From Paenibacillus dendritiformis (GTDB taxonomy: Bacteria; Bacillota; Bacilli; Paenibacillales; Paenibacillaceae), in NCBI RefSeq assembly GCF_021654795.1, contig NZ_AP025344.1, forward strand, positions 6,322,501-6,386,500: 64,000 bases of DNA, written 5' to 3'. Below are positions 56,653-64,000 of this stretch, piece after piece. A program made the position numbers and the translations under genes. The notes below the pieces were generated by a model. The model saw nothing but the letters and a program-made list of their open reading frames with translations, was not told the origin of the DNA and searched no databases. Position 1 is the first letter of the stretch. Every line of letters begins with the position of its first letter.

Positions 56653-57591
56653 ATGACAAGAATCGTCAATAATGTAACCGAATTGATTGGGAATACTCCA
56701 CTGGTACGGTTGAACCGCATCGTGCCGGAAGGTAGTGCCGAGATTTATGTCAAGCTCGAATATCAGAATCCGGGAGCCAGCGTGAAAGACCGGATCGCAA
56801 TCAGCATGATTGAAGTGGCGGAGCAGGAAGGCTTGCTGAAGCCCGGCGACACGATCGTCGAGCCAACGAGCGGCAACACCGGAATCGGCCTGGCGATGGT
56901 AGCGGCAGCCAAAGGTTACAAGGCCATTCTTGTCATGCCGGAGACGATGAGCATCGAACGGCGCAACCTGCTGCGCGCATACGGAGCGGATCTTGTGCTT
57001 ACCCCGGGCGCGGAAGGAATGAACGGGGCCGTGCGGAAGGCAGAGGAGCTTGTTCAAGAGAATCCTTCTTATTTCATGCCGCAGCAGTTCAAAAATAAAG
57101 CTAATGTCAAGGTGCACCGGGAGACGACAGGGCCGGAGATTGTCGAAGCGATTCGTTCGCTGGACGGCAAGTTGGATGCATTCGTGGCCGGAATCGGCAC
57201 CGGCGGAACAATCTCGGGAACCGGCGAAGTGCTGAAGGAGAACTTCCCGGGCATCCGCATCGTTGCGGTCGAACCGTCTGCTTCTCCGCTTCTGTCGGGA
57301 GGCAAGCCGGGACCGCATAAGATCCAAGGCATCGGGGCGAACTTCATTCCGGAGATTCTGAACCGTGACATCTACGATCAGATCATTGCGGTGGACAATG
57401 AAGATGCGTTCGAGGTGGCCCGCCAGGTAGCGAAGTCGGAAGGCATTCTGTGCGGCATCTCATCGGGAGCGGCCATTCATGCGGCTCTTCAGGTCGCCCG
57501 CGAGCTGGGCGAAGGGAAGCGCGTCATCGCCGTGGTGCCTAGCAATGGCGAGCGTTACTTGAGCACGCCGTTGTTCAACTTCGAGAATTAA
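56653..57591 (+). CDS. cysK: cysteine synthase A
   Basis: O-acetylserine sulfhydrylase; makes cysteine from O-acetylserine and sulfide. In B. subtilis it also serves as CymR co-repressor. 312 aa. PLP Lys45 in GASVKDRIAISM, substrate loop PTSGNTGIGLAM, phosphate-binding GIGTGGTISGTGEVL, and CGISSGAAIHAALQ. ATG 56653 has 'caggagg' upstream. A single-gene transcript, with its own promoter and terminator. In B. subtilis pabB-pabA-pabC follow. Confidence 0.96.
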   Translation: MTRIVNNVTELIGNTPLVRLNRIVPEGSAEIYVKLEYQNPGASVKDRIAISMIEVAEQEGLLKPGDTIVEPTSGNTGIGLAMVAAAKGYKAILVMPETMSIERRNLLRAYGADLVLTPGAEGMNGAVRKAEELVQENPSYFMPQQFKNKANVKVHRETTGPEIVEAIRSLDGKLDAFVAGIGTGGTISGTGEVLKENFPGIRIVAVEPSASPLLSGGKPGPHKIQGIGANFIPEILNRDIYDQIIAVDNEDAFEVARQVAKSEGILCGISSGAAIHAALQVARELGEGKRVIAVVPSNGERYLSTPLFNFEN

Positions 57592-57611
57592 TAGATCCAT
57601 CTATCGCAAAT

Positions 57612-57678
57612 CCCCTCCCCTCAGGAGAACGCGGGTTGCTCATTGCCCCGCGCGCTTTCTGGGAGCGAGGGGTTTTTT
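57612..57678 (+). terminator. terminator after cysK
   Basis: 'cccctcccctcag' pairs imperfectly with 'ctgggagcgagggg' around a GC-rich inner stem, then six T residues. Confidence 0.75.
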
Positions 57679-57757
57679 GGATATGCGAGGGAGCCTTTTC
57701 TTCCCGGGACTCTTTGTTTATACTTACGGTAACGATCCCGGAGATTCATGTCACAGG

Positions 57758-58342
57758 CATGAGATCAGCGAGCTTCGAACCAACGAGAAGGACTGACGCG
57801 GAGCATATTATGCTCGGCAACGACCTCGGCCGCATCGCGGCCTATGGTTCGGTGCGGGCGGACGAACTGATGGTGATCAAGACATACTACTATGTGATGC
57901 ATCTCGTCTCGGAGGTGCCCGAGACGCACGCAGAGGGCAAGGATGCCTTCGATGTCATCCGGGCGGCAGTCCCCGGCGGGACGATCACCGGCGCGCCGAA
58001 GGTGCGGACGATGGAAATTATCGAGGAGCTGGAACCGGTCCGCCGCAGGCCGCCCTATACCGGATCGTTCGGTTGGATTGACTATAACGGCGATTTGGAA
58101 TTAAATATTAATATTCGTACGCTGGTGATGAAAGACCAAATAGGCTCTATTCAGGCGGGGGCCGGCATTGTGACGATTCCGAACCGGAACGGGAATATGC
58201 CGAATGTCTGAACAAAGCCAAGGCATTATGGAAGGCAGTGCAGTTGAGCGAGAGCGTTCTGGCGGATGCGATTCCGCCGGGAGAGAAGGAAGCAGAGGCA
58301 GATGAGGCGAGAGGAGCGGTTCAGGATGATTCTGGTTATTGA
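57758..58342 (+). pseudogene. pabB: pabB remnant (aminodeoxychorismate synthase component I), 5'-truncated and frameshifted
   Basis: Only about 190 codons of the usual roughly 470 remain, all from the C-terminal chorismate-binding part. HEISELRTNEKD (57758-57793) is followed by TGA; reading resumes in another frame at 57798 with AEHIML, so one base is out of step. GNDLGRIAAYGSVR lacks about four residues of the usual DLGRNDLGR motif. GAPKVRTMEIIEELEPVRR and FGWIDYNGDLELNINIRTL are well kept. Near 58171 a second frameshift moves the true tail (SEPEREYAECLNKAKALW) into another frame, which runs to 58342 inside pabA. The N-terminal half is absent; nothing like it lies before 57758. It cannot make a working enzyme. 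Confidence 0.88.
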
Positions 58343-58904
58343 TAACTATGATTCGTTTACGTACAACTTGGTGCAATATTTGGGGGAACTCGGCGAAGAG
58401 GTGCAGGTCTATCGCAATGACGAGATCGATCTCGCGGGGATTGAACGGCTGCAGCCGGATCATCTGCTGCTGTCGCCCGGCCCATGCACCCCGAATGAAG
58501 CGGGCATCACATTGCAGGTGATAGAGCATTTCGCGGGCAGGATCCCGATTCTGGGCGTATGTCTCGGCCATCAGGCCATCGGGCAAGCCTTTGGGGGCGA
58601 GGTTATCCGTGCCGGGCGGCTGATGCATGGGAAGACGTCGCCGATCCTTCATCAGGGTCAGTCGATCTTCGCCGGCTTGCCGAGTCCCTTCACGGCGACC
58701 CGGTATCATTCGCTTATCGTCGATCGGGCGAGTCTGCCGGCTTGCCTGGCGATTACGGCGGAGACGGCCGAAGGGGAAATTATGGGGCTTCAGCATCGGG
58801 AATATCCGATTGTCGGCGTTCAATTCCATCCGGAGTCGATTATTTCCGAGCATGGCCACCAGATGCTGCGCCATTTCTTGAGCATGGCGGCGCCGGCGCG
58901 ATGA
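58326..58904 (+). CDS. pabA: glutamine amidotransferase subunit PabA/TrpG
   Basis: Provides ammonia from Gln to chorismate enzymes. In B. subtilis one PabA serves both 4-aminobenzoate and anthranilate synthesis. 192 aa, full length. Class I GATase triad: Cys79 in GVCLGHQ, His168 and Glu170 in FHPES; oxyanion LSPGPCTPNEAG. ATG 58326 with weak 'gaggagcgg' upstream. It is intact although both neighbours, pabB and pabC, are broken, which fits a kept role in tryptophan synthesis. Confidence 0.94.
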   Translation: MILVIDNYDSFTYNLVQYLGELGEEVQVYRNDEIDLAGIERLQPDHLLLSPGPCTPNEAGITLQVIEHFAGRIPILGVCLGHQAIGQAFGGEVIRAGRLMHGKTSPILHQGQSIFAGLPSPFTATRYHSLIVDRASLPACLAITAETAEGEIMGLQHREYPIVGVQFHPESIISEHGHQMLRHFLSMAAPAR

Positions 58905-59082
58905 CGGGCTTCATCGGTTGGAATGGAGATCTGGTGCCGAGCGGTCAAGCCGCGGTTTCCGTAATGGACCACGGCTTTTTGTACGGTATGAGCCTGTTCC
59001 AGAAGTTAGCGGAGGACGAAGCGGAAGCTTCACCCGCGGACTGCTGGGGGCTTTCCGCTCCCTGATGGAGAAACAATCTTGA
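58901..59082 (+). pseudogene. pabC: pabC remnant (aminodeoxychorismate lyase), internally deleted
   Basis: Begins as normal pabC: ATG 58901 overlaps the pabA stop (ATGA) and MTGFIGWNGDLVPSGQAAVS, VMDHGFLYGMSLF match the family start. After about 36 codons similarity stops; the frame ends at 59065. In another frame GSFTRGLLGAFRSLMEKQS (59023-59082) ending in TGA looks like the C-terminal helix of PabC. About 60 codons remain of roughly 290. This PLP enzyme's catalytic Lys region is lost. Confidence 0.82.
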
Positions 59083-59173
59083 CAGTCTTCGAATGCAGGA
59101 CGGGGCGTTGGAGGCCTGCTATTGACTTTAACCTATCTGAATAAGAGCTTGTGACAGATCGGAGATGTTGAAC

Positions 59174-60013
59174 ATGCTGCAGCCGACATGGCGGCAACGA
59201 ACTTATCGTTGGGCGAACGGTGCCCTGACCCTCGGTCAGCGCACCTTAATTATGGGTATATTGAATGTGACCCCGGATTCCTTCTCGGACGGCGGGCGGT
59301 ACAACCGCGTGGATGCGGCTTTGCGGCACGCGGAAGAGATGCTGGAAGCGGGCGCCGATATTATCGATATCGGCGGGGAGTCGACTCGTCCGGGCCATCA
59401 GCCCGTGGGGCAGGAGGAAGAGTTGGAGCGGGTGATGCCGGTCATCGAGGCGCTCCGTCGGGAGCTCCCGCAGGCGCCAATCTCGGTGGACACCTATAAG
59501 GCGGAGGTGGCCCGGCAAGCACTGGAGGCTGGAGCCCATATTATTAATGATATCTGGGGCTGCAAGAAGGAACCGGAGATGGCGCATGTCGCCGCCCGCT
59601 ATGGATGTCCTCTCATCTTGATGCATAACCGGCCGGAACGGCGATATGAGCGGTTCGTCGAAGAGGTGAAGGCCGACTTGCTCGAAAGCGTGGAGCTGGC
59701 CATAGCGGCAGGAGTGAAGGACGATCAGATTTGGCTCGATCCCGGAATCGGCTTCGCCAAGACCGGGGAGGACAACCTTGTCCTGATGAGCCATCTCGAC
59801 GAGCTGTGCGCGTTAGGATATCCGGTATTGCTCGGCACGTCCCGCAAGAAATTCATCCGGGATACGCTGCAGCTGCCGATCGACGATGTGGTGGAAGGAA
59901 CGGCGGCGACGGTGGCGCTCGGCATAGCGCAGGGTTGCCAGATCGTGCGCGTCCATGATGTCGCGTCGATCGCGCGGACGGCGCGGATGTGCGACGCGGT
60001 GCTGTACCGCTGA
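59174..60013 (+). CDS. folP: dihydropteroate synthase
   Basis: Joins 4-aminobenzoate with DHPPP to dihydropteroate; target of sulfonamides (sul in B. subtilis). 279 aa. LIMGILNVTPDSFSDGGRYN, IIDIGGESTRPGHQPV, PISVDTYKAEVARQAL, INDIWG, DPGIGFAKTGEDNL and LGTSRKKFI are all in place. ATG 59174 has 'ggag' 9 nt upstream; ATG 59165 is possible. Its substrate 4-aminobenzoate can not be made by the broken pabB/pabC here. Confidence 0.95.
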   Translation: MLQPTWRQRTYRWANGALTLGQRTLIMGILNVTPDSFSDGGRYNRVDAALRHAEEMLEAGADIIDIGGESTRPGHQPVGQEEELERVMPVIEALRRELPQAPISVDTYKAEVARQALEAGAHIINDIWGCKKEPEMAHVAARYGCPLILMHNRPERRYERFVEEVKADLLESVELAIAAGVKDDQIWLDPGIGFAKTGEDNLVLMSHLDELCALGYPVLLGTSRKKFIRDTLQLPIDDVVEGTAATVALGIAQGCQIVRVHDVASIARTARMCDAVLYR

Positions 60014-60052
60014 CACAGGCGGCTATTCAAGGAAAGGAAGGAGCGGAAGACG

Positions 60053-60463
60053 ATGAGAGTCGTGAAGCCGGATCGGATGCAGCTCCATCGAATGGAGTTT
60101 TTCGGAAAGCATGGGGTGTTCGCGGAGGAACGGGCTTTAGGGCAGCGCTGGATCGTCGATCTCGATTTGCAGATCGATTTGCAGAAGGCGGGGCAATCGG
60201 ATAAGCTGGAGGATTCCATTAATTATGCCGAAGTGTTCTATTCCGTCAAATCGATTGTCGAGGAGCAGTCGTACCTGCTCGTGGAGGCGTTGGCCGAGCG
60301 GATTGCCGAGACGCTGCTGGAGGGCTACCCTGCGATTCATGAGGCTCATGTACGGGTAACGAAGCCCCACCCGCCGTTCGATATTCATTTCCAGGGCGTG
60401 ACGATAGACATTACGCGGGCTCGGGAAGAGAGCCGCCGTCAATGGGAGGCTACCGATGAATGA
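60053..60463 (+). CDS. folB: dihydroneopterin aldolase
   Basis: Cleaves 7,8-dihydroneopterin to 6-hydroxymethyldihydropterin and glycolaldehyde. 136 aa with about 10 extra N-terminal residues. MEFFGKHGVFAEERALGQRW (pterin site, Glu), DSINYAEVFYSVKSIVE and VRVTKPHPPFDIHFQGV with the catalytic Lys. ATG 60053 has 'ggaaggag' 9 nt upstream. It overlaps folK by 8 bp. Confidence 0.94.
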   Translation: MRVVKPDRMQLHRMEFFGKHGVFAEERALGQRWIVDLDLQIDLQKAGQSDKLEDSINYAEVFYSVKSIVEEQSYLLVEALAERIAETLLEGYPAIHEAHVRVTKPHPPFDIHFQGVTIDITRAREESRRQWEATDE

Positions 60464-60995
60464 GATGAAGCGGGAAGCTGTGGCCTATATTGCGCTCGGA
60501 GCCAACCTTGGCGATCGGGAGCGCTCTCTGCGGGAGGCGCTGGCGAAGCTGGATGCCCATCCCGCGATTCGCGTGGCCGCATGCTCGGACATTTATGAGA
60601 CGGAGCCGGTCGGGTATTCGGACCAGCCCCAATTTTTGAATATGACGGCCCGATTGGCCGCTGCGCTGGCGCCGCAGGAACTGCTGCGCGTCATGCTGGA
60701 TACCGAGCTGGCGATGGGCCGGGTTCGCGATGTCCGCTGGGGACCCCGCGTCATTGATCTGGATCTGTTATATATGGAAGGATTCGAGATGGACTCGCCG
60801 GAATTGACGCTGCCTCACCCGCGGATGGGAGAGCGGCTGTTCGTGCTCGTACCGCTTGCAGACATCGTGCCTCCGGAACATAGCCGGCTGCACGCATTCG
60901 TTCACCGCGCCCTGGGAACACTGGATGGGAAGGAAGATATTCGAAAGTGGACACGCTTCAGTTGGCCCGACGAATCCGCGCCTTCCGGAAATTAA
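60456..60995 (+). CDS. folK: 2-amino-4-hydroxy-6-hydroxymethyldihydropteridine pyrophosphokinase
   Basis: Transfers pyrophosphate from ATP to hydroxymethyldihydropterin; DHPPP then goes to FolP. 179 aa. AYIALGANLGDRERSLREAL, SDIYETEPVGYSDQPQFLNM, and RWGPRVIDLDLLYM with the magnesium-binding Asp pair. ATG 60456 has 'gggagg' upstream in folB. Its end overlaps yazB by 49 bp. Confidence 0.95.
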   Translation: MNEMKREAVAYIALGANLGDRERSLREALAKLDAHPAIRVAACSDIYETEPVGYSDQPQFLNMTARLAAALAPQELLRVMLDTELAMGRVRDVRWGPRVIDLDLLYMEGFEMDSPELTLPHPRMGERLFVLVPLADIVPPEHSRLHAFVHRALGTLDGKEDIRKWTRFSWPDESAPSGN

Positions 60996-61162
60996 GAGGC
61001 TTGACCCAGCAGCAACTGGCTCACCGGCTGGGCATGTCGGTATCCGTGCTGGGCGAGATCGAGCGGGGACGGCGGACACTGGATGAAGCGACGACGGGGC
61101 GCATTGCCGGGGAACTCGGCGTAACGCAAGAGGAACTGGCATCTGATCCTTCTTTCCGGTAA
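60947..61162 (+). CDS. yazB: Cro/C1-type helix-turn-helix protein (YazB-like)
   Basis: Small DNA-binding protein of 71 aa, function unknown. HTH-XRE fold over residues 5-60 (ARRIRAFRKLRGLTQQQLAH, SVSVLGEIERGRRTLDEATT). GTG 60947 overlaps folK by 49 bp in another frame, with 'aaggaag' upstream at about 10 nt. B. subtilis yazB sits in the same place between folK and dusB, which supports that it is a real gene. Confidence 0.87.
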   Translation: MDTLQLARRIRAFRKLRGLTQQQLAHRLGMSVSVLGEIERGRRTLDEATTGRIAGELGVTQEELASDPSFR

Positions 61163-61256
61163 AATGAAATCCTGGCATTGCCGTTAACATAATACCCGGC
61201 TCCTGACGGGAGACGGTGGACTCGATAGAACAACGAGAGAAAGGAGAGTGGTCGAT

Positions 61257-62249
61257 GTGTTGAAAATCGCCAACATTGAAATGAAAAATCAAGTCGTGCT
61301 GGCCCCGATGGCCGGCGTCTGCAATCCGGCGTTCCGGCTGATCGCGAAGGAATTCGGCTGCGGCCTCGTCTGCGCGGAGATGGTCAGCGACAAAGCGCTC
61401 GTCCATGGCAATGAGCGGACGAGAGAAATGCTGTATGTCGACGATCGGGAGAAGCCGCTCAGTCTGCAGATTTTCGGGGGAGACCGCAAATCGCTGGTGG
61501 AAGCGGCCAAAATTGTAGATAAAGAGTCGAACGCGGATATTATCGACATCAATATGGGTTGTCCCGTTCCGAAAGTGACGAAATGCGATGCGGGCGCCCG
61601 TTGGCTGCTCGATCCGAACAAGATTTACGAGATGGTGTCGGCGGTTGTCGATGCCGTGGATAAGCCGGTTACCGTCAAGATGCGAATTGGTTGGGATGAC
61701 GAGCATATTTATGTCGTGGACAACGCGAAGGCGGTCGAACGCGCAGGCGGTCAGGCGGTCAGCGTCCATGGCCGCACGCGGGAGCAATTATACACCGGCA
61801 AAGCGGATTGGAGCTACATTCGCCAAGTCAAAGAGGCGGTCTCGATTCCGGTGATTGGGAACGGCGACGTGGCGACGCCGGAAGACGCGCGCCGCATGCT
61901 TGATGAGACGGGATGCGACGGCGTTATGATCGGCCGCGGGGCCTTGGGCAACCCGTGGATGCTGTACCGGACCGTCGAATATTTGACGACCGGGAAGCTT
62001 CTTCCGGATCCGGCGCCGGAGGAGAAGGTGCGCATTGCGATTATCCATATGGATCGCTTGATTGCGTTGAAGGGCGAGAAGGTGGCGGTCCGGGAAATGC
62101 GCAAGCATCTGGCCTGGTACTTGAAGGGGCTGCCGGGGGCGGCTCGCGTCAAGGACAAGGTGATGGAAGAGACGCGGCGGGACGAGATGGTCCGGCTGCT
62201 GGAGGATTATGTCGCCGGCATCGAAGCCAAAGAAAGTATGATCAACTAG
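61257..62249 (+). CDS. dusB: tRNA-dihydrouridine synthase B
   Basis: FMN enzyme that reduces uridines in the D-loop of tRNA with NAD(P)H. 330 aa. VVLAPMAGVCNPAFRLIAKE, IIDINMGCPVPKVTKCDAGA with the catalytic Cys, KPVTVKMRIGW, SVHGRTREQLYTGKADWSYI, NGDVATPEDA and GVMIGRGALGNPWML. GTG 61257 gives MLKIANIE, as in related proteins, with 'aaaggag' 10 nt upstream; GTG 61248 is too close. In B. subtilis (yacF) lysS follows; here greA lies between. Confidence 0.95.
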   Translation: MLKIANIEMKNQVVLAPMAGVCNPAFRLIAKEFGCGLVCAEMVSDKALVHGNERTREMLYVDDREKPLSLQIFGGDRKSLVEAAKIVDKESNADIIDINMGCPVPKVTKCDAGARWLLDPNKIYEMVSAVVDAVDKPVTVKMRIGWDDEHIYVVDNAKAVERAGGQAVSVHGRTREQLYTGKADWSYIRQVKEAVSIPVIGNGDVATPEDARRMLDETGCDGVMIGRGALGNPWMLYRTVEYLTTGKLLPDPAPEEKVRIAIIHMDRLIALKGEKVAVREMRKHLAWYLKGLPGAARVKDKVMEETRRDEMVRLLEDYVAGIEAKESMIN

Positions 62250-62260
62250 ATGAAGGAATG

Positions 62261-62289
62261 CAGCAGGGCACGATGCCCTGCTGATTTTT
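62261..62289 (+). terminator. terminator after dusB
   Basis: 'cagcagggc-acgat-gccctgctg' followed by 'attttt', 11 nt after the dusB stop. Confidence 0.9.
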
Positions 62290-62390
62290 GTCAATATTGG
62301 AAGAGGTGGGAAGGTATTGCTGCGGCGGTTTGCCGCCTGGTTCAAGACAGGACCTGCATCAAAGCGTTTTCACGTCAGTGGGGCGTCTCA

Positions 62391-62419
62391 TTGACTTTTA
62401 CAAAATCATCCCATATAAT
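62391..62419 (+). promoter_or_regulatory. SigA promoter of greA
   Basis: 'ttgact' at 62391-62396, 17-bp spacer and perfect 'tataat' at 62414-62419. A long leader of nearly 200 nt (62425-62622) follows; I see no known riboswitch or terminator in it. Confidence 0.75.
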
Positions 62420-62622
62420 TCAACAATAGAAAATTAGCTACGGGCTGATGCGTGCCCATGCATCTATTGGGAATCTGGAACAAGCCTGCGCGAAGGGGGC
62501 ATCATGTGGCCGTGGCGCCATATGATGAGATTAAGGCATTCGCATCGTTAAGCCGCCGCCCACTGCGAGAGCGGCCGAAGCTCGCATGCGAAAATAATGA
62601 TCATGACAGGAGAATCGGTAAG

Positions 62623-63099
62623 ATGAGTGATAAAGAAGTCATTCTGACCCAGGAGGGTCTGAAGAAGCTCGAGGAAGAACTCGATAATCTCAAATCCGTT
62701 AAACGCCGTGAGGTGGCGGAACGAATCAAGATAGCGATTGGCTACGGGGATATCAGCGAGAACTCCGAGTATGAAGACGCGAAGAACGAACAGGCATTCA
62801 TTGAAGGTCGTATCATTACATTGGAAAAAATGCTTCGTAATGCCCGCATCATCAACAACGACGAGATCGATACGGATATCGTGAGCATCGGTTCCACCGT
62901 CATCGTAAAGGATCTCGAGTTCGGGGATACGATGGAGTATACCATTGTCGGTACGGCGGAATCCGATCCGTTGAAGAACCGGATTTCGAATGAGAGCCCG
63001 GTAGGCAAGGCGATTTTGGGGAAAGCCAAGGGCACTGTCGTTGACGTCAGCGTGCCTGCAGGCGTAATCCAATACAAAATCGTCGATATCAAGCGCTAA
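62623..63099 (+). CDS. greA: transcription elongation factor GreA
   Basis: Rescues backtracked RNA polymerase by stimulating transcript cleavage. 158 aa, standard length. N-terminal coiled coil (LTQEGLKKLEEELDNLKSVK) with the acidic tip GDISENSEYEDAKNEQAFIE that reaches the active site, and a C-terminal FKBP-like domain (VSIGSTVIVKDLEFGDTMEY, NRISNESPVGKAILGKAKG). ATG 62623 has 'aggaga' 9 nt upstream. The frame is open 57 codons further up, but without a site or family support. Confidence 0.96.
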   Translation: MSDKEVILTQEGLKKLEEELDNLKSVKRREVAERIKIAIGYGDISENSEYEDAKNEQAFIEGRIITLEKMLRNARIINNDEIDTDIVSIGSTVIVKDLEFGDTMEYTIVGTAESDPLKNRISNESPVGKAILGKAKGTVVDVSVPAGVIQYKIVDIKR

Positions 63100-63180
63100 A
63101 CTGAGACATTGTCGAGAGAGATGGCTGGCCTGCCGGCAAGCATAGCGTAGGTGGCCGGCGGCATGGTGACATAACGGATG

Positions 63181-63207
63181 AAAGCTTCCTTTTAGGGAAG
63201 CTTTTTT
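63181..63207 (+). terminator. terminator after greA
   Basis: 'aaagcttcc-tttta-gggaagcttt' followed by T residues, 81 nt past the greA stop. Confidence 0.88.
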
Positions 63208-63361
63208 CTCATCGTGACGCGCAGATTGCGGGGGACTATCCGGCGCTTGACAATCATTGACTATATCCCGGCGTCCTTGTCGTGTTATGATAACGGTATG
63301 GAATGATCCGCAACGGGCCGATGCCAACCGGACAGGCGGAGCAATAGAAGGAGTGAAAAGT

Positions 63362-64000
63362 ATGACGGATGTCGTCAATCAAGAGACCGAATTAAGCGAA
63401 TTGCTACAGATTCGCCGCAACAAGTTGGACGAGCTGCGGAAGCTCGGCATCGATCCGTTCGGCGCCAAATATAGCCGCACGCATACAGCCAAGGCTGTAT
63501 TGGATAAATATAACGGGATGACGAAGGAAGAGCTGGAGACGGAAGGCGCTGTCGTCAGTCTCGCCGGACGCATTATGGCCAAGCGGGAGATGGGCAAGGC
63601 CAGCTTCGCCCATATTCAGGATCTGAGCGGCCGCCTGCAGATTTATGTTCGTCAGGATACGGTGCCAGCGGAGAAGTATGAGGCGTTCACGATGCTGGAT
63701 CTTGGCGATATTATCGGGGTGAGCGGCAAGGTATTCAAGACCAAGACCGGCGAGTTGTCGGTAAAGGTAACGGATCTGGAGGTGCTGTCCAAGTCGCTCT
63801 ATCCGCTGCCGGAGAAATATCACGGCTTGAAGGACGTGGAACTGCGCTACCGCCAGCGCTATGTCGATCTTATCATGAATCCGGACGTGCAGCAGACCTT
63901 TATCGCGCGCTCCCGCATTATTCAATCAATGCGCCGCTATTTGGATTCGCTCGGTTACTTGGAAGTGGAGACGCCGACGCTGCATGCGATCGCGGGCGGT
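63362..64000 (+). CDS. lysS: lysyl-tRNA synthetase, class II (5' part, runs off the window)
   Basis: Charges tRNA-Lys. The first 213 codons are in the window. Helical N-terminus (ELSELLQIRRNKLDELRKLG), then the OB-fold anticodon-binding domain (VVSLAGRIMAKREMGKASFA, IQDLSGRLQIYVRQD) and the beginning of the class II core (ELRYRQRYVDLIMNPDVQQT with motif 1, FLEVETP-like YLEVETPTLH). ATG 63362 has 'aaggag' 8 nt upstream. No T-box leader is visible. An extended -10 'tgttatgat' at 63283-63291 could be its promoter, with low confidence. Confidence 0.95.
   Translation, partial: MTDVVNQETELSELLQIRRNKLDELRKLGIDPFGAKYSRTHTAKAVLDKYNGMTKEELETEGAVVSLAGRIMAKREMGKASFAHIQDLSGRLQIYVRQDTVPAEKYEAFTMLDLGDIIGVSGKVFKTKTGELSVKVTDLEVLSKSLYPLPEKYHGLKDVELRYRQRYVDLIMNPDVQQTFIARSRIIQSMRRYLDSLGYLEVETPTLHAIAGG

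Noticed and set aside
57636..58211. Intact 191-aa protein in the pabB remnant
   Set aside because: The open frame joins unrelated upstream sequence to an internal pabB segment and ends by frameshift; no ribosome-binding site at its start.
62452..62622. Longer GreA starting at 62452
   Set aside because: No ribosome-binding site, no family support for the extra residues; ATG 62623 has a good site and gives the standard length.

Overview
The window is a core chromosomal segment of an endospore-forming, moderately GC-rich Firmicute, most likely Paenibacillus or a close relative. The sequence shows spore genes (gin, veg, sspF, spoVG, fin, spoVT, spoIIE, yabG/P/Q), Bacillus-type promoters and riboswitches, and frequent GTG/TTG starts with strong AGGAGG ribosome-binding sites. 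The gene order follows the Bacillus subtilis rrnA-csfB to lysS region (csfB-yaaO-tmk-...-ftsH-...-dusB-lysS). Species cannot be decided from this window.

Layout. 1-1342: 3' end of a 23S rRNA gene, 5S rRNA and terminator, followed by a non-coding stretch with a degenerate 36-bp tandem repeat and a dispersed repeat family. 2029-2706: an orphan membrane protein on the minus strand. 2803-10364: gin, yaaO, tmk, darA, yaaR, holB, ricT, yabA, yabB, rsmI (spore regulation, DNA replication, RNA modification). 10609-18539: abrB (minus strand), ywfO, tatD, c-di-AMP riboswitch plus yabE, rnmV, rsmA, yabG, veg, sspF. 18688-28628: ispE, purR, ridA, spoVG, glmU, prs, pth, fin, mfd. 28615-34826: a PrsA-like lipoprotein, spoVT, yabM, yabN, hup, rqcP. 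35007-37818: a preQ1 riboswitch and queCDEF. 37943-39825: yabP, yabQ, divIC, yabR. 39826-40843: a 1-kb repeat-bearing intergenic region ending in a Spo0A-type promoter. 40844-49897: spoIIE, yabS, yabT, tilS, hpt, ftsH. 50052-53548: nadABC. 53552-57591: coaX, hslO, a PrsA-like anchored chaperone, cysK. 57758-60995: the folate cluster, in which pabB and pabC are broken while pabA, folP, folB and folK are intact. 60947-64000: yazB, dusB, greA, and the start of lysS, which runs off the end.

How it works together. Most genes belong to informational housekeeping (tRNA/rRNA modification, replication control, nucleotide, NAD and folate supply, Mfd, GreA) interleaved with sporulation genes. Recognisable control sites are: a SigF promoter before gin, 0A boxes before abrB, a SigH promoter before spoVG, a 21-bp-spaced Spo0A-type promoter before spoIIE, tandem consensus SigA promoters before veg, a c-di-AMP riboswitch before the cell-wall gene yabE, and a preQ1-I riboswitch before the queuosine genes.

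I found no phage, insertion sequence, CRISPR array, tRNA or obviously new defence system. The most unusual items are the decayed pabB/pabC pair, the repeat families flanking the 5S rRNA and spoIIE, the apparently permuted VWA protein YabS, and local departures from Bacillus synteny (metS, xpaC-yaaN, yazA and ctc not found here; ywfO, queCDEF and nadABC present instead).
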